Shown here: positions 18,057 through 26,364 of the stretch, piece by piece
How positions within the stretch are numbered: position 1 is the stretch's first letter
Layout: the number at the start of each line of letters is the position of its first letter
Source: an uncultured Bacteroidia bacterium
GTDB taxonomy: Bacteria; Bacteroidota; Bacteroidia; Bacteroidales; F082
Assembly (NCBI GenBank): GCA_902801625.1
Contig: CADCJI010000001.1
Coordinates: 186,001-250,000, forward strand
Direction of reading: 5' to 3'
Length of the DNA stretch: 64,000 nucleotides
The notes under the pieces: model-generated
Seen by the model: the letters and a program-made list of their open reading frames with translations, nothing else
Database searches by the model: none
What the model was told of the DNA's origin: nothing
Translations under genes and position numbers: made by a program

Positions 18057-18725
18057 ATGCTGTTGAGTTATCTGAAATATTTGTTGCGACGCAAGAGCAA
18101 ATATAAGGTGCATTCACCTTTTGTGTACGACTTTATGACCAAGGTCTTGTACGACAAAGGTCCCAATACTGATTACGATACCATGTTGAGAATCAGTCGC
18201 TTGTTGGATGGGAAGAGATATGCTACGCGTTCACGTCGCAAAGAAGCGCGATTGCTTTATCGCTTGGTCAACTATCTTGAGCCCGAGTCTGTTGTGTCGT
18301 TTGGTACGCTTTCGGCACTCAATACTACAGCATTGGCTTTAGGTAACTTGCAAACCAAGGTCTATCTCGATCACTCAGCCGACTTCCTTGAAACCATAAA
18401 CTCTATGGGTGTGGTCAATGTCAACCTGTTGCGTCGCGACAAACCCGAGCCGGAACAGTTGGAGCGACTGAGTCTCGATTATGTGTTTTTTGGGTTGAAT
18501 GACTTTGGCGAAGACACTTGGAACAAACTTGAGGAAGCTTACGCGCAAGCCAATGAGGAGACGGTGCTGATTTTTGAAGGGATTCATCATTCAGGCCGTA
18601 CAGAGGAAGCTTGGGAAGCCATTATCGCCGACGAAGATGTCACCCTAAGCATGGACTTGTATTCCGTGGGCATTGTTTTCTTCCGCGAAGGCATTGAGAA
18701 GCAAGATTTTGTATTGAAGTATTAA
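18057..18725 (+). CDS. SAM-methyltransferase-like protein of the HSPFVYDF type
   Basis: 222 residues. The N-terminus has the KYKVHSPFVYDF motif found in a Bacteroidota group usually annotated as class I SAM-dependent methyltransferases. The expected glycine-rich SAM loop is degenerate (VVSFGTLSALNTTALAL) and the rest is weakly conserved, so catalysis is uncertain. It starts three bases after the preceding stop. The substrate is unknown. Confidence 0.62.
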   Translation: MLLSYLKYLLRRKSKYKVHSPFVYDFMTKVLYDKGPNTDYDTMLRISRLLDGKRYATRSRRKEARLLYRLVNYLEPESVVSFGTLSALNTTALALGNLQTKVYLDHSADFLETINSMGVVNVNLLRRDKPEPEQLERLSLDYVFFGLNDFGEDTWNKLEEAYAQANEETVLIFEGIHHSGRTEEAWEAIIADEDVTLSMDLYSVGIVFFREGIEKQDFVLKY

Positions 18726-18734
18726 TTATTAAAT

Positions 18735-18780
18735 CGGCCCTTCGACGAGCTCAGGGACCTTGAGCCTGTCGAAAGGCCCG
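18735..18780. repeat. Interspersed palindrome RE1 (GGCCCTTCGAC / GTCGAAAGGCC), full copy
   Basis: CGGCCCTTCGACGAGCTCAG and CTTGAGCCTGTCGAAAGGCC are inverted arms of one hairpin. Related copies or half-copies occur at 34570, 46814, 54457, 56611, 59059 and 61358, three of them inside genes. This copy lies in the leader of the adenosyltransferase gene. Confidence 0.8.
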
Positions 18781-18795
18781 ACAGAATAGATAAAC

Positions 18796-19356
18796 ATGAA
18801 AAACATCACTTATACCAAAACTGGTGACGAAGGCAAGACCTCGTTGATTGGTGGTCTGCGCGTTGCGAAATATGATGACAGAGTAGAGGCTTACGGCACT
18901 GTCGATGAATTGAGTGCGTTCATCGGGGTACTTTATGACCAGGAAGGTGTCACTGCTGAGATGAAGGGCGTGTTGGACATTGTGCAAAACAAGTTGTTCA
19001 CCATCGAGTCGCATTTCGCCTTGGATGAGAACTCTGAGGTGAAGAAGATGATTCCTGTGCTGACCCCCGAAGATGTGGCTTTCGTTGAGCATGAAATCGA
19101 CATGATGAACGAGCAGTTACCAGAGTTGAAATCCTTTGTCATCCCTGGCGGAAATCTCAAGGCAAGTTATGCCCATGTGTGTCGTACCGTGTGCCGTCGT
19201 GCCGAGCGTCAAGGTTGGCGTTTGGCAGCCCAACATCCCATCGATACACTCGATTTGAAGTACCTGAATCGGCTGTCAGATTATTTCTTTGTTTTGGCAA
19301 GATATTTTGGCTTTTTAGACAATGTTGGTGAAAACAATTGGGAATCAAATAAATAA
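18796..19356 (+). CDS. Cob(I)yrinic acid a,c-diamide adenosyltransferase, PduO type
   Basis: 186 residues matching PduO-type ATP:corrinoid adenosyltransferases: YTKTGDEGKTSLIGG near the start binds ATP, and CRRAERQGWR plus YLNRLSDYFFVLAR form the C-terminal active-site helices. The enzyme makes adenosylcobalamin from cob(I)alamin and ATP, the cofactor of methylmalonyl-CoA mutase in the propionate pathway common in Bacteroidales. No other cobalamin gene is adjacent and no B12 riboswitch was seen. An RE1 repeat ends 15 bases before the start. Confidence 0.92.
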   Translation: MKNITYTKTGDEGKTSLIGGLRVAKYDDRVEAYGTVDELSAFIGVLYDQEGVTAEMKGVLDIVQNKLFTIESHFALDENSEVKKMIPVLTPEDVAFVEHEIDMMNEQLPELKSFVIPGGNLKASYAHVCRTVCRRAERQGWRLAAQHPIDTLDLKYLNRLSDYFFVLARYFGFLDNVGENNWESNK

Positions 19357-19383
19357 AAAATTGTTATTTATACAAAAAAGCCC

Positions 19384-19413
19384 TTGCTAGTTCCAAAAAT
19401 ACTTGTACTTTTG
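19384..19413 (+). promoter_or_regulatory. Promoter of the DUF2795 gene
   Basis: TTG at 19384-19386, a 19-base spacer and TACTTTTG at 19406-19413 match the Bacteroidota consensus. The ATG follows 38 bases later. Confidence 0.75.
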
Positions 19414-19451
19414 CGCCCTCAAAAAAGAGTAAAACAAAAAACGAAAATACA

Positions 19452-19673
19452 ATGTATTGGACACTAGAATTAGCCTCAAAATTAGAAGACGCTCCATGGC
19501 CTGCTACCCGTGATGAACTGTTGGATTGGGCCTTGCGTACAGGCGCGCAAGAAGAAATCATCGAGAACCTTCAGGAAATCGAAGACGAAGGCGAGATATA
19601 CGAACGCATCGAAGACCTTTGGCCCGATTATCCTTCTAAGGATGACTTCTTTTTCAACGAGGACGAGTACTAA
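19452..19673 (+). CDS. DUF2795 family small acidic protein
   Basis: A 73-residue acidic protein beginning MYWTLELASKLEDAPWPATR, which matches a conserved Bacteroidota DUF2795 protein; the DELLDWALRTGA helix is characteristic. Its function is not known. It has its own promoter and is followed by an intrinsic terminator, so it is a one-gene unit bordering the accessory module to the right. Confidence 0.85.
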   Translation: MYWTLELASKLEDAPWPATRDELLDWALRTGAQEEIIENLQEIEDEGEIYERIEDLWPDYPSKDDFFFNEDEY

Positions 19674-19697
19674 ATAAGTTAGTAAGCAGTAAAATAA

Positions 19698-19726
19698 GAC
19701 CCTTGGGTGACCGAGGGTCTTTTTTT
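19698..19726 (+). terminator. Intrinsic terminator of the DUF2795 gene
   Basis: GACCCTTGG / CCGAGGGTC form a 9-bp stem (one G-U) with loop GTGA, followed by seven T. A palindromic operator begins directly after the T-tract. Confidence 0.88.
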
Positions 19727-19743
19727 GTGACATATAGTGTCGC
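19727..19743. promoter_or_regulatory. Palindromic operator O3, GTGACATATAGTGTCGC
   Basis: Identical to operator O1 at 25919-25935 except for one base in the last arm (GTCGC for GTCAC). A possible -7 box TCCTTTTG at 19753-19760 begins nine bases after it, so the site would cover the -33 position, as at the other two operators. A second possible -7 box, TTACTTTG, is at 19796-19803. Probably controls the gene at 19831. Confidence 0.68.
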
Positions 19744-19830
19744 AAACTATTTTCCTTTTGGTGTCGTGCGTATTCCTTTTTCTTGTTACTTTGCAGCAGA
19801 AAAAACTATGTGAAACTAAAAATAAAAAAG

Positions 19831-20058
19831 ATGTCCCGATTATTGGAAGATTTGTTATGCGGAGCTTTGGGTTACGGCTTCGGCAAGCGCAACCGCGAGT
19901 TCACCCAAGAAGAGGTAGAATCATTGATTCGTTCCTACTTGAAAGGTGTCCCATTGGAAGCAGTCATCGGCCATTGGATGGAGGCCAACGATTATGGAAT
20001 GAGTTCACCCATTATTGCCCATCGCCTGCGCGAGAAGGCGGATGAGATAGAATTGTAA
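19831..20058 (+). CDS. Small protein of unknown function, first gene after operator O3
   Basis: 75 residues, starting MSRLLEDLLCGALGYGFGKR. The N-terminal third is hydrophobic with Gly, but too short for a certain membrane helix; the rest is helical and charged (TQEEVESLIRSYLKG). The frame is open to 19783, but the ATG at 19831 gives the compact protein. I recognise no family. It lies 64 bases before the gene at 20122, with no terminator between, so both are probably under operator O3. Confidence 0.6.
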   Translation: MSRLLEDLLCGALGYGFGKRNREFTQEEVESLIRSYLKGVPLEAVIGHWMEANDYGMSSPIIAHRLREKADEIEL

Positions 20059-20121
20059 GTATGATTTTTTTGCAATAGCATTACTCCTCTGCCTTAAGGC
20101 AACCATACATAAAACATTATT

Positions 20122-20526
20122 ATGGAAAAGCAAACCATTACAAAGGCTAAATTTCAAAAGCTGTTGACTTCCATCGGTGACGAAACCTACGAAATTGTTC
20201 TTGAAGGACTTAATTGGTACGAACAGCTCACCGATGGCGAGACGGTATACCAATATAAATTGATGTCGTTGCAGGAACAGAAATTTTCTGACTTTTGGGA
20301 CAAAGCAAAGTTTCCAGACAAGTTGTTTTCGGAGGGTAAGGTGTATGCCTATGCCTATATTGATGGGAACACCATCAAGTATTATCTTGTCCCTGAAAAG
20401 GTATTGGAAAGTGAAATCAGAAAGGCAAGAGAGATGGTGATGAACTACACCAGATGGTTGGTTGGAATGAAATCTTCGAGGCCGCCTCGCATCACAAGAA
20501 TGGTTCGAGAAGGAACTTCGAAATGA
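20122..20526 (+). CDS. Unknown protein, paralogue of the gene at 26365
   Basis: 134 residues, soluble and mixed alpha/beta. It shares with the protein at 26365-26775 the pattern WYEQLTDGETVYQYKLMS (there WFEQLTDGKAVYQHRLLS), the preceding DETYEIV/VTYQIV strand and a later Y-x-Y-LVP motif. Both are members of one small family I cannot name. Both sit in transcription units headed by GTGACA-type operators, so the duplication spans the module. Two paralogues under one regulator suggest they act together or on related partners. Confidence 0.66.
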   Translation: MEKQTITKAKFQKLLTSIGDETYEIVLEGLNWYEQLTDGETVYQYKLMSLQEQKFSDFWDKAKFPDKLFSEGKVYAYAYIDGNTIKYYLVPEKVLESEIRKAREMVMNYTRWLVGMKSSRPPRITRMVREGTSK

Positions 20527-20568
20527 AATTAAAATAGTTCCAGCAGCTTTGTGTATTGAAAAGATTAT

Positions 20569-20620
20569 TAGTTTTGTAACGAAATAAAAAAGCGGATGCC
20601 GAAAAGCTAGATGAGTAGGC
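20569..20620 (+). promoter_or_regulatory. Promoter box and truncated copy (A) of the leader RNA element
   Basis: A -7 box TAGTTTTG lies at 20569-20576. The element at 20591-20620 repeats the first half of the leader seen at 34972 and 36923: AGCGGATGCCGAAAAGC and ATGAGTAGGC, with the GCC/GGC stem kept. The second hairpin (GCGCCCGACACTCAT) is missing. It ends 23 bases before the ATG at 20644. Confidence 0.62.
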
Positions 20621-20643
20621 GTAACAAACATAATAGTCATAAT

Positions 20644-21687
20644 ATGAAAATAGAAATTGGAGAATCGTTGGTTTACACATGGCTTCGTCATGTAAAACAA
20701 TGCCAGATGGTTCAAATGAACTGGACACCATCTGATCTGTGGACGTTGAAGCATCAATCAGATTTGGATCAAATCATGAAAACAGTAGATTTGTTATTTC
20801 CTAAATATGCTATCTTTGGTCATAAAACGAAAATGCCGTTGAAGCAGTTTATTGCTCATGCTGAAATTGATGTTTTGGGTTCGTTAGATTTAGGAAATAC
20901 AATCTTTGCAGTGGATGTGGCTTTCCATGAAAATGGTCTAGGTTATGGTGGTACAGCTGAGAACGCAGCAAGGGTCGTAAAGAAGTGCTTGCGCGCAGCC
21001 ATGTGTATATATGGGTATTTTGATAAGAAAGATGCTGAGATCATCTTCGTTTCGCCTAAGATTCATAAAAAGGACTGGCCTGTAATTGCTCAGAATGTGA
21101 GAGACCTGGAATGCGAATTGAATAATATGGGATATAGTTTTGTTTTTAAGGTGATATGCGATCAGTCAACGCCTGATTTTCAATCCGAGATTCTAGATCC
21201 GGTACTCAGCGTAATTAATAACATAGCCGACACAAATGAGCTATTTGTCAGAAGTGTCCAATTACTGCACATGTTTTACAGTTGTTCTTCAAAAGCAAAG
21301 GTGGCCCCAAGAGGAAAGGGGGCCGGTCTACGCCCTTCCACGCCTCCCTTGAAAAAGCAATTTTCTGTTAATGGTACTTTATGTCGAACATACGGCGAAG
21401 TCGCTTTGGAAGCCGTGAGGATTTATGTATCTAAAAATCCTGGTTTTAATGCAACCCAGATTGCTAGTGCTTGGGCTCCTTTAAAAGTAGTATCTAATCA
21501 AGTTGAAACGGATTTTGATCATAATGCGAGAAAAAGCAGATCAAAAGACCCCGATTTTGATAAAAGAAGTTACGAAGTAAAACTGAAACAAGGATCTGTT
21601 TTCGTTTCCAATCAGTTTACGGATAAAAAAGTAATCGAATTGGCGAAAAAAGTAAATGTTCAACCTTGGGGTATTACAATTTCATAA
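20644..21687 (+). CDS. Possible PD-(D/E)XK-like nuclease of unknown family
   Basis: 347 residues from the ATG at 20644; an ATG at 20611 is part of the leader repeat and is not used. The segment HAEIDVLGSLDLGNTIFAVD through VAFHENGLGYGG has the spacing of a restriction-endonuclease-like core (Asp, then a D-x-A-x-H-E pattern with no clear Lys). Residues about 230-250 form a basic, Pro-rich linker, and the C-terminal 110 residues look like a separate winged-helix-like domain. Base use is AT-rich compared with its neighbours, suggesting transfer. It converges on the DUF2779 gene with a 14-base overlap. Nuclease activity is a guess from motif spacing. Confidence 0.5.
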   Translation: MKIEIGESLVYTWLRHVKQCQMVQMNWTPSDLWTLKHQSDLDQIMKTVDLLFPKYAIFGHKTKMPLKQFIAHAEIDVLGSLDLGNTIFAVDVAFHENGLGYGGTAENAARVVKKCLRAAMCIYGYFDKKDAEIIFVSPKIHKKDWPVIAQNVRDLECELNNMGYSFVFKVICDQSTPDFQSEILDPVLSVINNIADTNELFVRSVQLLHMFYSCSSKAKVAPRGKGAGLRPSTPPLKKQFSVNGTLCRTYGEVALEAVRIYVSKNPGFNATQIASAWAPLKVVSNQVETDFDHNARKSRSKDPDFDKRSYEVKLKQGSVFVSNQFTDKKVIELAKKVNVQPWGITIS

Positions 21688-23179
21688 GCCTCTCCAGCAC
21701 CTTCACCAGCGCCAAGGTATCGAGTTCGCAATAGCGTAACAATGCTTCGCGGGTAGCGGCGGCTTCTTCCGGTTGCATATCTTTGATCTTCGGGAATATA
21801 TCCATCGCTTCGGTGCCGTTCTGCACGCGATCGTCAAGGTTATGGTAGTTTAATGACGGATCGTTAGGGAACATGGCCGGCAGCACACTTTTGATGCTGA
21901 AAGACTTTCCCATGGCAGACACATAATAATGACCATCCTTAAATGGGTCGCGTAGATCTTTGATGTTATTGCTGATATTCAAAAGATGACTGGCCAGGTC
22001 CGGGAAGTCTTCTGCCAGTTTATTGATGATATTGAATTCGGTGCTTTTGTGATATGCCAGCGTGCAGACATCCTTGGGAATGTCCTTGCAGAGCTGCTCC
22101 GCCAGCGAACGCCGTGGATCGCTTCCGTCACTTGCGGCGAGGAATTCCTTGTGCTGACATGAAGCCGTCTCGCTCTCTTTGATATGCAGCGAATATTGGA
22201 AAGGAATCTGCTGGAAAGGCTTTGTTCCCTTAAATTCGGGCACTACTGGTTCCATGGTTTCGAAATCGAGGAAATAGAGCGGATAAGATAGTGTGTTGAG
22301 AAACTGTTGAATGCGTTCGCGGTTGATAAAAGCCCTTCCAGTAAGAGCGGCTTCGATCTGCATTTCACGTATTCCGTCAAACGACATTTCCTGCAGACTG
22401 TCGAATGAAATGTTTCCATTGCGATAGCAGTCGAGCTTCTTGCCGAAAGAAAAGCCTGTTCCGTAGAGGTCGAACACATTAGGTTGAGGTAAGTTGCGTG
22501 TACAATAATTCCAGAAACCGCAATCAAAAGGCTTTTTGCAGTTTTCTGATAGGTCTATGTCGGGCTCTGCCTCGCTGTCGAGAACCGTTCTTGCCTTTTC
22601 GATCCGTTCAGGCACAAGATTATAATGGTTTTCAATATCCTTGCTCACATCGATTACTGCAAAAAGCCCTGTCAAATCAAGGGTTTCTTCGCGAACGTAA
22701 TTGCTGTTGAGACAGACAAGATAAGCGTCAGTGACATTGACTCCACATTGTGTCAGCACCCATTTTTGGTATGCGATGTCTGGATAATACTTTTCTACCT
22801 TTTTTCTTTCATTTGAGCTAATGCTTTTCACTTCGTAAATACTCCAACCTGTGTCGGTTTTCCTAAGAAGGTCGACCGCACAATAATTGCCTTGATAGCT
22901 AAACGATGCTTCGCAGATGACATTCGTTCCTTTTATCATCTCCCGCTCAGTCTTATCTATCATAGTGGAAAGGTCAAGTTTACCATTAGGAAGGAGTGTA
23001 GTGACTTCCACATAGTCACCAAAGAGACCCATGGCCAGATCACCCACTTCGTTGCCTTGCTCAAGACGGGCTTGTCTATCATCTTCAATCACTTCAACTT
23101 CAGGCATGAAGTATTTCAACCACAACGCTTTAGGACATTGACAAAATGTGGTATATTTTGATTTGGATAGTCCTCTCAT
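21674..23179 (-). CDS. RecB/Cas4-like plus DUF2779 (DEDD exonuclease-like) protein
   Basis: 501 residues. The N-terminal domain (about 1-240) is Cas4/RecB-like: KYTTFCQCPKALWL near the start, IYEVKS as the nuclease-core strand, and a Cys cluster CKKPFDCGFWNYC suited to an Fe-S cluster. The C-terminal DUF2779 domain has FLDFETMEP, AYHKSTEFNIINKL and YCELDTLALV, the order of a DEDD exonuclease. Such proteins are common but not characterised well. It overlaps the WYL regulator gene by four bases, so it is the third gene of the AAA-WYL-nuclease operon. Predicted role: DNA or RNA end processing. Confidence 0.83.
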   Translation of the reverse strand: MRGLSKSKYTTFCQCPKALWLKYFMPEVEVIEDDRQARLEQGNEVGDLAMGLFGDYVEVTTLLPNGKLDLSTMIDKTEREMIKGTNVICEASFSYQGNYCAVDLLRKTDTGWSIYEVKSISSNERKKVEKYYPDIAYQKWVLTQCGVNVTDAYLVCLNSNYVREETLDLTGLFAVIDVSKDIENHYNLVPERIEKARTVLDSEAEPDIDLSENCKKPFDCGFWNYCTRNLPQPNVFDLYGTGFSFGKKLDCYRNGNISFDSLQEMSFDGIREMQIEAALTGRAFINRERIQQFLNTLSYPLYFLDFETMEPVVPEFKGTKPFQQIPFQYSLHIKESETASCQHKEFLAASDGSDPRRSLAEQLCKDIPKDVCTLAYHKSTEFNIINKLAEDFPDLASHLLNISNNIKDLRDPFKDGHYYVSAMGKSFSIKSVLPAMFPNDPSLNYHNLDDRVQNGTEAMDIFPKIKDMQPEEAAATREALLRYCELDTLALVKVLERLMKL

Positions 23180-24111
23180 TTTTTATTGTTTTGTATGTCG
23201 TTTTTGTATCTCTCCTCCATCTTCCCAATCTTTTCCTTTATCGCTTCTCTAACCTCGGCTGGTTCTAGCACTTCGAGGAGTTCACCTTCGTGCAGCAAGG
23301 CTTGGTAGAAGTCGTTGGCGGGACGCAACCTAAAAGTGAAAATGCTATAGTCTTCGTGTTGTTCCTCTTCTTGGCTGTGGTGAAGCGGCAGGGCGCGGTA
23401 GTAATTCGCACGTGCGGCATCAACCTTCATTTTGATAGTCGACAAAGCACCGTTCATGCCCGTCGTGATACCATAAACGTCATTGAAGTATTCTTCCGCA
23501 CTGAAACCTTTGGGGAGCTTGAAAGTGCTCTTTAACATTTTTAAGTCGCTTATCTGGTCCAACGAAAACGTTCGCATCCCATTGTCGTTTTTGTTTGTTT
23601 TCTCATCGGTTTGGCATATAACGTACCATCGACGTTCAAACAGTTTGACGCAGTAAGGCTCCACATGCTCATGCGGTTTCGGCTTGTGCTCCGGGTTGTT
23701 GTAGTATTTGGTATATTTGAAGCTGATCCTGCGGTTTTGCTCCATGGCCTCTAGGATGACCTGAAGTTTGTCTTCGTCATTGCTCGATGGGATATGCTCC
23801 AACAAGATACGGTCCTTTAAGGCTTCTCGGTCGTCAAGGAGGTTCATCAGCGAGAAGGTGTTGAACATCCAGTTGTTCAGTGAGTTGTTTTGGATAAGGT
23901 CTTTGCTCGCATCCGACAGGTCAAACTTACCTTTAGTGTTGGTGATCTCGATATGTAGTCTCTCCTTGATGGTATCGATCCATCGGTAGATGGTTCGTCT
24001 GTCGACCTGGAAATACAGGGTCAAGTCCTCCATGTCGCGAGGCTGTTTTAGCAGCCTCGCGATGAACTCGTGATAACGGTCTGAAGTTTGTCGTGGCATA
24101 GGTTTTTGCAT
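23176..24111 (-). CDS. WYL-domain transcriptional regulator with N-terminal HTH
   Basis: 311 residues from the ATG at 24111 (an ATG at 24099 is also possible). The N-terminal winged HTH reads RQTSDRYHEFIARLLKQ then VDRRTIYRWIDTIKE. A WYL domain covers about 120-220 (ISFKYTKYYN, ERRWYVICQTDE, MRTFSLDQI), followed by a WCX-like dimer domain. WYL proteins, such as BrxR and CapW, repress defence operons and respond to nucleic-acid ligands. This gene lies between the AAA+ and nuclease genes in an operon headed by palindromic operators, so autorepression is likely. A TATATTTG box at the AAA/WYL junction may give a weak internal promoter. Confidence 0.85.
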   Translation of the reverse strand: MQKPMPRQTSDRYHEFIARLLKQPRDMEDLTLYFQVDRRTIYRWIDTIKERLHIEITNTKGKFDLSDASKDLIQNNSLNNWMFNTFSLMNLLDDREALKDRILLEHIPSSNDEDKLQVILEAMEQNRRISFKYTKYYNNPEHKPKPHEHVEPYCVKLFERRWYVICQTDEKTNKNDNGMRTFSLDQISDLKMLKSTFKLPKGFSAEEYFNDVYGITTGMNGALSTIKMKVDAARANYYRALPLHHSQEEEQHEDYSIFTFRLRPANDFYQALLHEGELLEVLEPAEVREAIKEKIGKMEERYKNDIQNNKK

Positions 24112-24139
24112 ATTGGTGAGGATGCAAATATAACATTTT

Positions 24140-25855
24140 TTATTCATCATCGTGTCGTTTGTTATGAAAACCTGTGATTTGGGTGCGCGGCTTGGCCAAA
24201 AGCTCTTCATCGCAGAAAGTCTTCAGCATGCCGAAATCGGGCTTCTTGCCTTCCAGAATGCTTTCAATGCGGCATTTGCGGGCGATGTTCTCAATCTGGC
24301 CGCCGCTGAACGCATAACTTTCCACAATCCGGTCGTGATTTTCGATGTCCTTGATCTCTGGAATCATGTCTTCCCAGATGTGCAGTCGAGCGTTGACGTC
24401 GGGGTTGCCAAACTTGACCTTGAACAAGAAACGACGCTCGAAAGCCGAGTCAAGGTTTTCGGTGAGGTTGGTAGTAGCGATGAGGATACCGTCGAGTTTC
24501 TCCATCGCTTCAAGGATGATGTTCTGCATGGTGTTCTCCATCTTCTCGACCGAGTGGTTGATGTTGGTGAAGCGGTTGCCCAACAAAGCGTCGGCTTCGT
24601 TGAGGAGCAGGATGGGAGCCACCTCGGAGTGTTTGACAATGGAACGGTATTGTTTGAAGATGTTTTTCACGTTCTTCTCACTTTCGCCCACCCATTTGCT
24701 GCGGATGTTGGCCATGTTGACCTGGTAGATGCCTCTCCCCGTCATGCGTGCCAGTTGCAGGGCGGCTTCGGTCTTACCCGTTCCTGGACCGCCATAAAAC
24801 AGGCAGGCAAAACCAGTGCGCAACCCGTTTTGGACAAGTCTCTCATGGATGCCCAGATAGTTTTCCTGCTGCAGCAAGCCACTTAAACGCTTGATTTGTT
24901 TGTCGACACCATCGTTGAAATACAGTTGTTTTGGCATAATGCTGTTGAACGGGATGTAATCTTTCATGTTCTTGAACTGAATACCATCGATATTAGAGAT
25001 TACCTCCGAGAGTAGTTCTCTCTTGGCTTTCTTGGTCAATTCAAACTGCTCGTCGTCCTCGAAACCGTTGTCGCAGCTGGGCTCGATAAGTTCCTGGAAT
25101 ATGAGATTATGGGTGCCGTTGGCAAGCTCATCCCAGCTATTGCTGAGATAATCGCGATCAACGAAGCGTGAAAAATCGTCGGAATCAAAGCAGAATTTGT
25201 CGTGGCAGCACAGCAGGATGCAGGCGCCGACGAGCATGCCCTGGTCGTTTCGATCGAGGTTGTAGCCTTTGAGCGCTTTGGTGAACATAAAGTGCTGGTT
25301 GTCGTCAAGCAGGAGTTGTAGCTCGTTGTGGAATTCTTCACAGGTGTGAATGAACGGGCCATCGAATTCGTATGACATCGTCTCAATGGCATGCATCATT
25401 TTGATACAAGTGTCGTAGACAACAGGGGTGTGATGGCAGATCTCGTTGTTCCCAAATGCATCCATGATGTCCCATCTAGTACTGTAGACTTTTGATGAGT
25501 ACTTGCCAATCAGGCTTTTGTTTGCCAGGTCGTCCAACTCTTTGACGAAAGTCAATGCATTCAGGTTGGAGCATCCAAAAAACTTGCTTAATCTAGAGAT
25601 GGTGACATGGTTGTCGGCGCCCAACTCGCAGACCACAGAAAGCAATACGGCTTGCTTCTCATTGATATGCAGCCTTTCGCAGAGATAGTGGATGGGCTTC
25701 TGCAAATAGAAGAGCAGGTTGTCGGTAAAGCCGGTGTTCTCCGAATGTTCCACAATGAGGTTCATGGCCTCAAGGATTTCGGTCGGTTCCGTTTCCAGAG
25801 GAAACAGATAAGGGTCTTTGAGCGGGATGTTTGTTCTTGAAATACGGTTTACCAT
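24140..25855 (-). CDS. AAA+ ATPase (spastin/proteasome-ATPase-like) with helical N-terminal region
   Basis: 571 residues. About 330 N-terminal residues are helical with no motif I recognise. A classical AAA domain follows: Walker A GGPGTGKT (Lys 361), pore-like MANIRSKWVGESEKNVKNIF, and Walker B LLLNEADALLG, in which Asn replaces the usual Asp before catalytic Glu 420. Sensor 1 is ATTNLTENLD, followed by an AFERRFLFKV Arg finger. It is the first gene of the leftward operon under operator O1; the WYL gene begins 29 bases after its stop. It probably remodels a protein or nucleoprotein complex; the target is unknown. Confidence 0.83.
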   Translation of the reverse strand: MVNRISRTNIPLKDPYLFPLETEPTEILEAMNLIVEHSENTGFTDNLLFYLQKPIHYLCERLHINEKQAVLLSVVCELGADNHVTISRLSKFFGCSNLNALTFVKELDDLANKSLIGKYSSKVYSTRWDIMDAFGNNEICHHTPVVYDTCIKMMHAIETMSYEFDGPFIHTCEEFHNELQLLLDDNQHFMFTKALKGYNLDRNDQGMLVGACILLCCHDKFCFDSDDFSRFVDRDYLSNSWDELANGTHNLIFQELIEPSCDNGFEDDEQFELTKKAKRELLSEVISNIDGIQFKNMKDYIPFNSIMPKQLYFNDGVDKQIKRLSGLLQQENYLGIHERLVQNGLRTGFACLFYGGPGTGKTEAALQLARMTGRGIYQVNMANIRSKWVGESEKNVKNIFKQYRSIVKHSEVAPILLLNEADALLGNRFTNINHSVEKMENTMQNIILEAMEKLDGILIATTNLTENLDSAFERRFLFKVKFGNPDVNARLHIWEDMIPEIKDIENHDRIVESYAFSGGQIENIARKCRIESILEGKKPDFGMLKTFCDEELLAKPRTQITGFHNKRHDDE

Positions 25856-25900
25856 GGCTGTTTCTTTTTCATTAAACTTTTGTTTTTACGATTGGGGCGG

Positions 25901-25935
25901 CAAAAGTAGAAACGACTTGTGACATATAGTGTCAC
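25901..25935 (-). promoter_or_regulatory. Promoter and operator O1 of the AAA-WYL-nuclease operon
   Basis: Read leftward, the palindrome GTGACACTATATGTCAC (25919-25935, 6-bp perfect arms) is followed after ten bases by the -7 box TACTTTTG (25901-25908). The palindrome covers the position expected for the -33 box, where a repressor would block the polymerase. Confidence 0.78.
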
Positions 25936-25948
25936 TAAAACTTTTTTG

Positions 25949-25983
25949 GTGACATTATATGTCACTTTTTTGGTGTTCCTTTG
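25949..25983 (+). promoter_or_regulatory. Promoter and operator O2 of the rightward operon
   Basis: GTGACATTATATGTCAC (25949-25965, 6-bp perfect arms) is followed after ten bases by a -7-like box TTCCTTTG (25976-25983). Its centre is 30 bp from the centre of O1, about three helical turns, so two bound dimers could touch on the same face. Confidence 0.75.
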
Positions 25984-26092
25984 CAGTCCGATAAAAATAA
26001 AAGAAATGAAAAAGGTTAAGATATATATTATTATGAAATAATAATATAGGTAGGACCATTATATACTTCAACAACTAAAAAATCAAACGCCA

Positions 26093-26308
26093 ATGGAAGA
26101 TCTCTTTATCCTTCTGCTCGTTCTCATCATGATCGTAGCATTCATCATCGCCCTTGTCGGCAGCATTATTGAAGGCCTGTTTCAACTGCTTTGCGGCTTT
26201 TTCCAGCAAGTTGGCGCTCTCTTTGCCGGAGCTGGCATCTATGGCATCATCACCATCGTGAGTGTCGTAGTATTCATCATTGCCATTATATACATTATAA
26301 ATAATTAG
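26093..26308 (+). CDS. Small two-helix membrane protein
   Basis: 71 residues, almost entirely hydrophobic: helix about 4-27, a loop with CGFFQQ, and a second helix about 44-70 rich in Ile and Val. No family recognised. It is the first gene after operator O2, 109 bases downstream of the promoter box. Small membrane proteins in defence or toxin systems can act as effectors, but nothing here proves that. Confidence 0.65.
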   Translation: MEDLFILLLVLIMIVAFIIALVGSIIEGLFQLLCGFFQQVGALFAGAGIYGIITIVSVVVFIIAIIYIINN

Positions 26309-26364
26309 GCAATCAAATATACCACTAATAATTCAATGCATTCATAACCTAAAACTTTAACAAC

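Noticed and set aside
19737-20045. Alternative 102-codon frame over the small gene at 19831
   Set aside because: Its translation shifts through repeat-like Arg/Pro text; the frame from 19831 is more protein-like.
20644-21687. Calling this gene a known restriction enzyme
   Set aside because: The catalytic Lys of the PD-(D/E)XK pattern is not clear and no methyltransferase is nearby.
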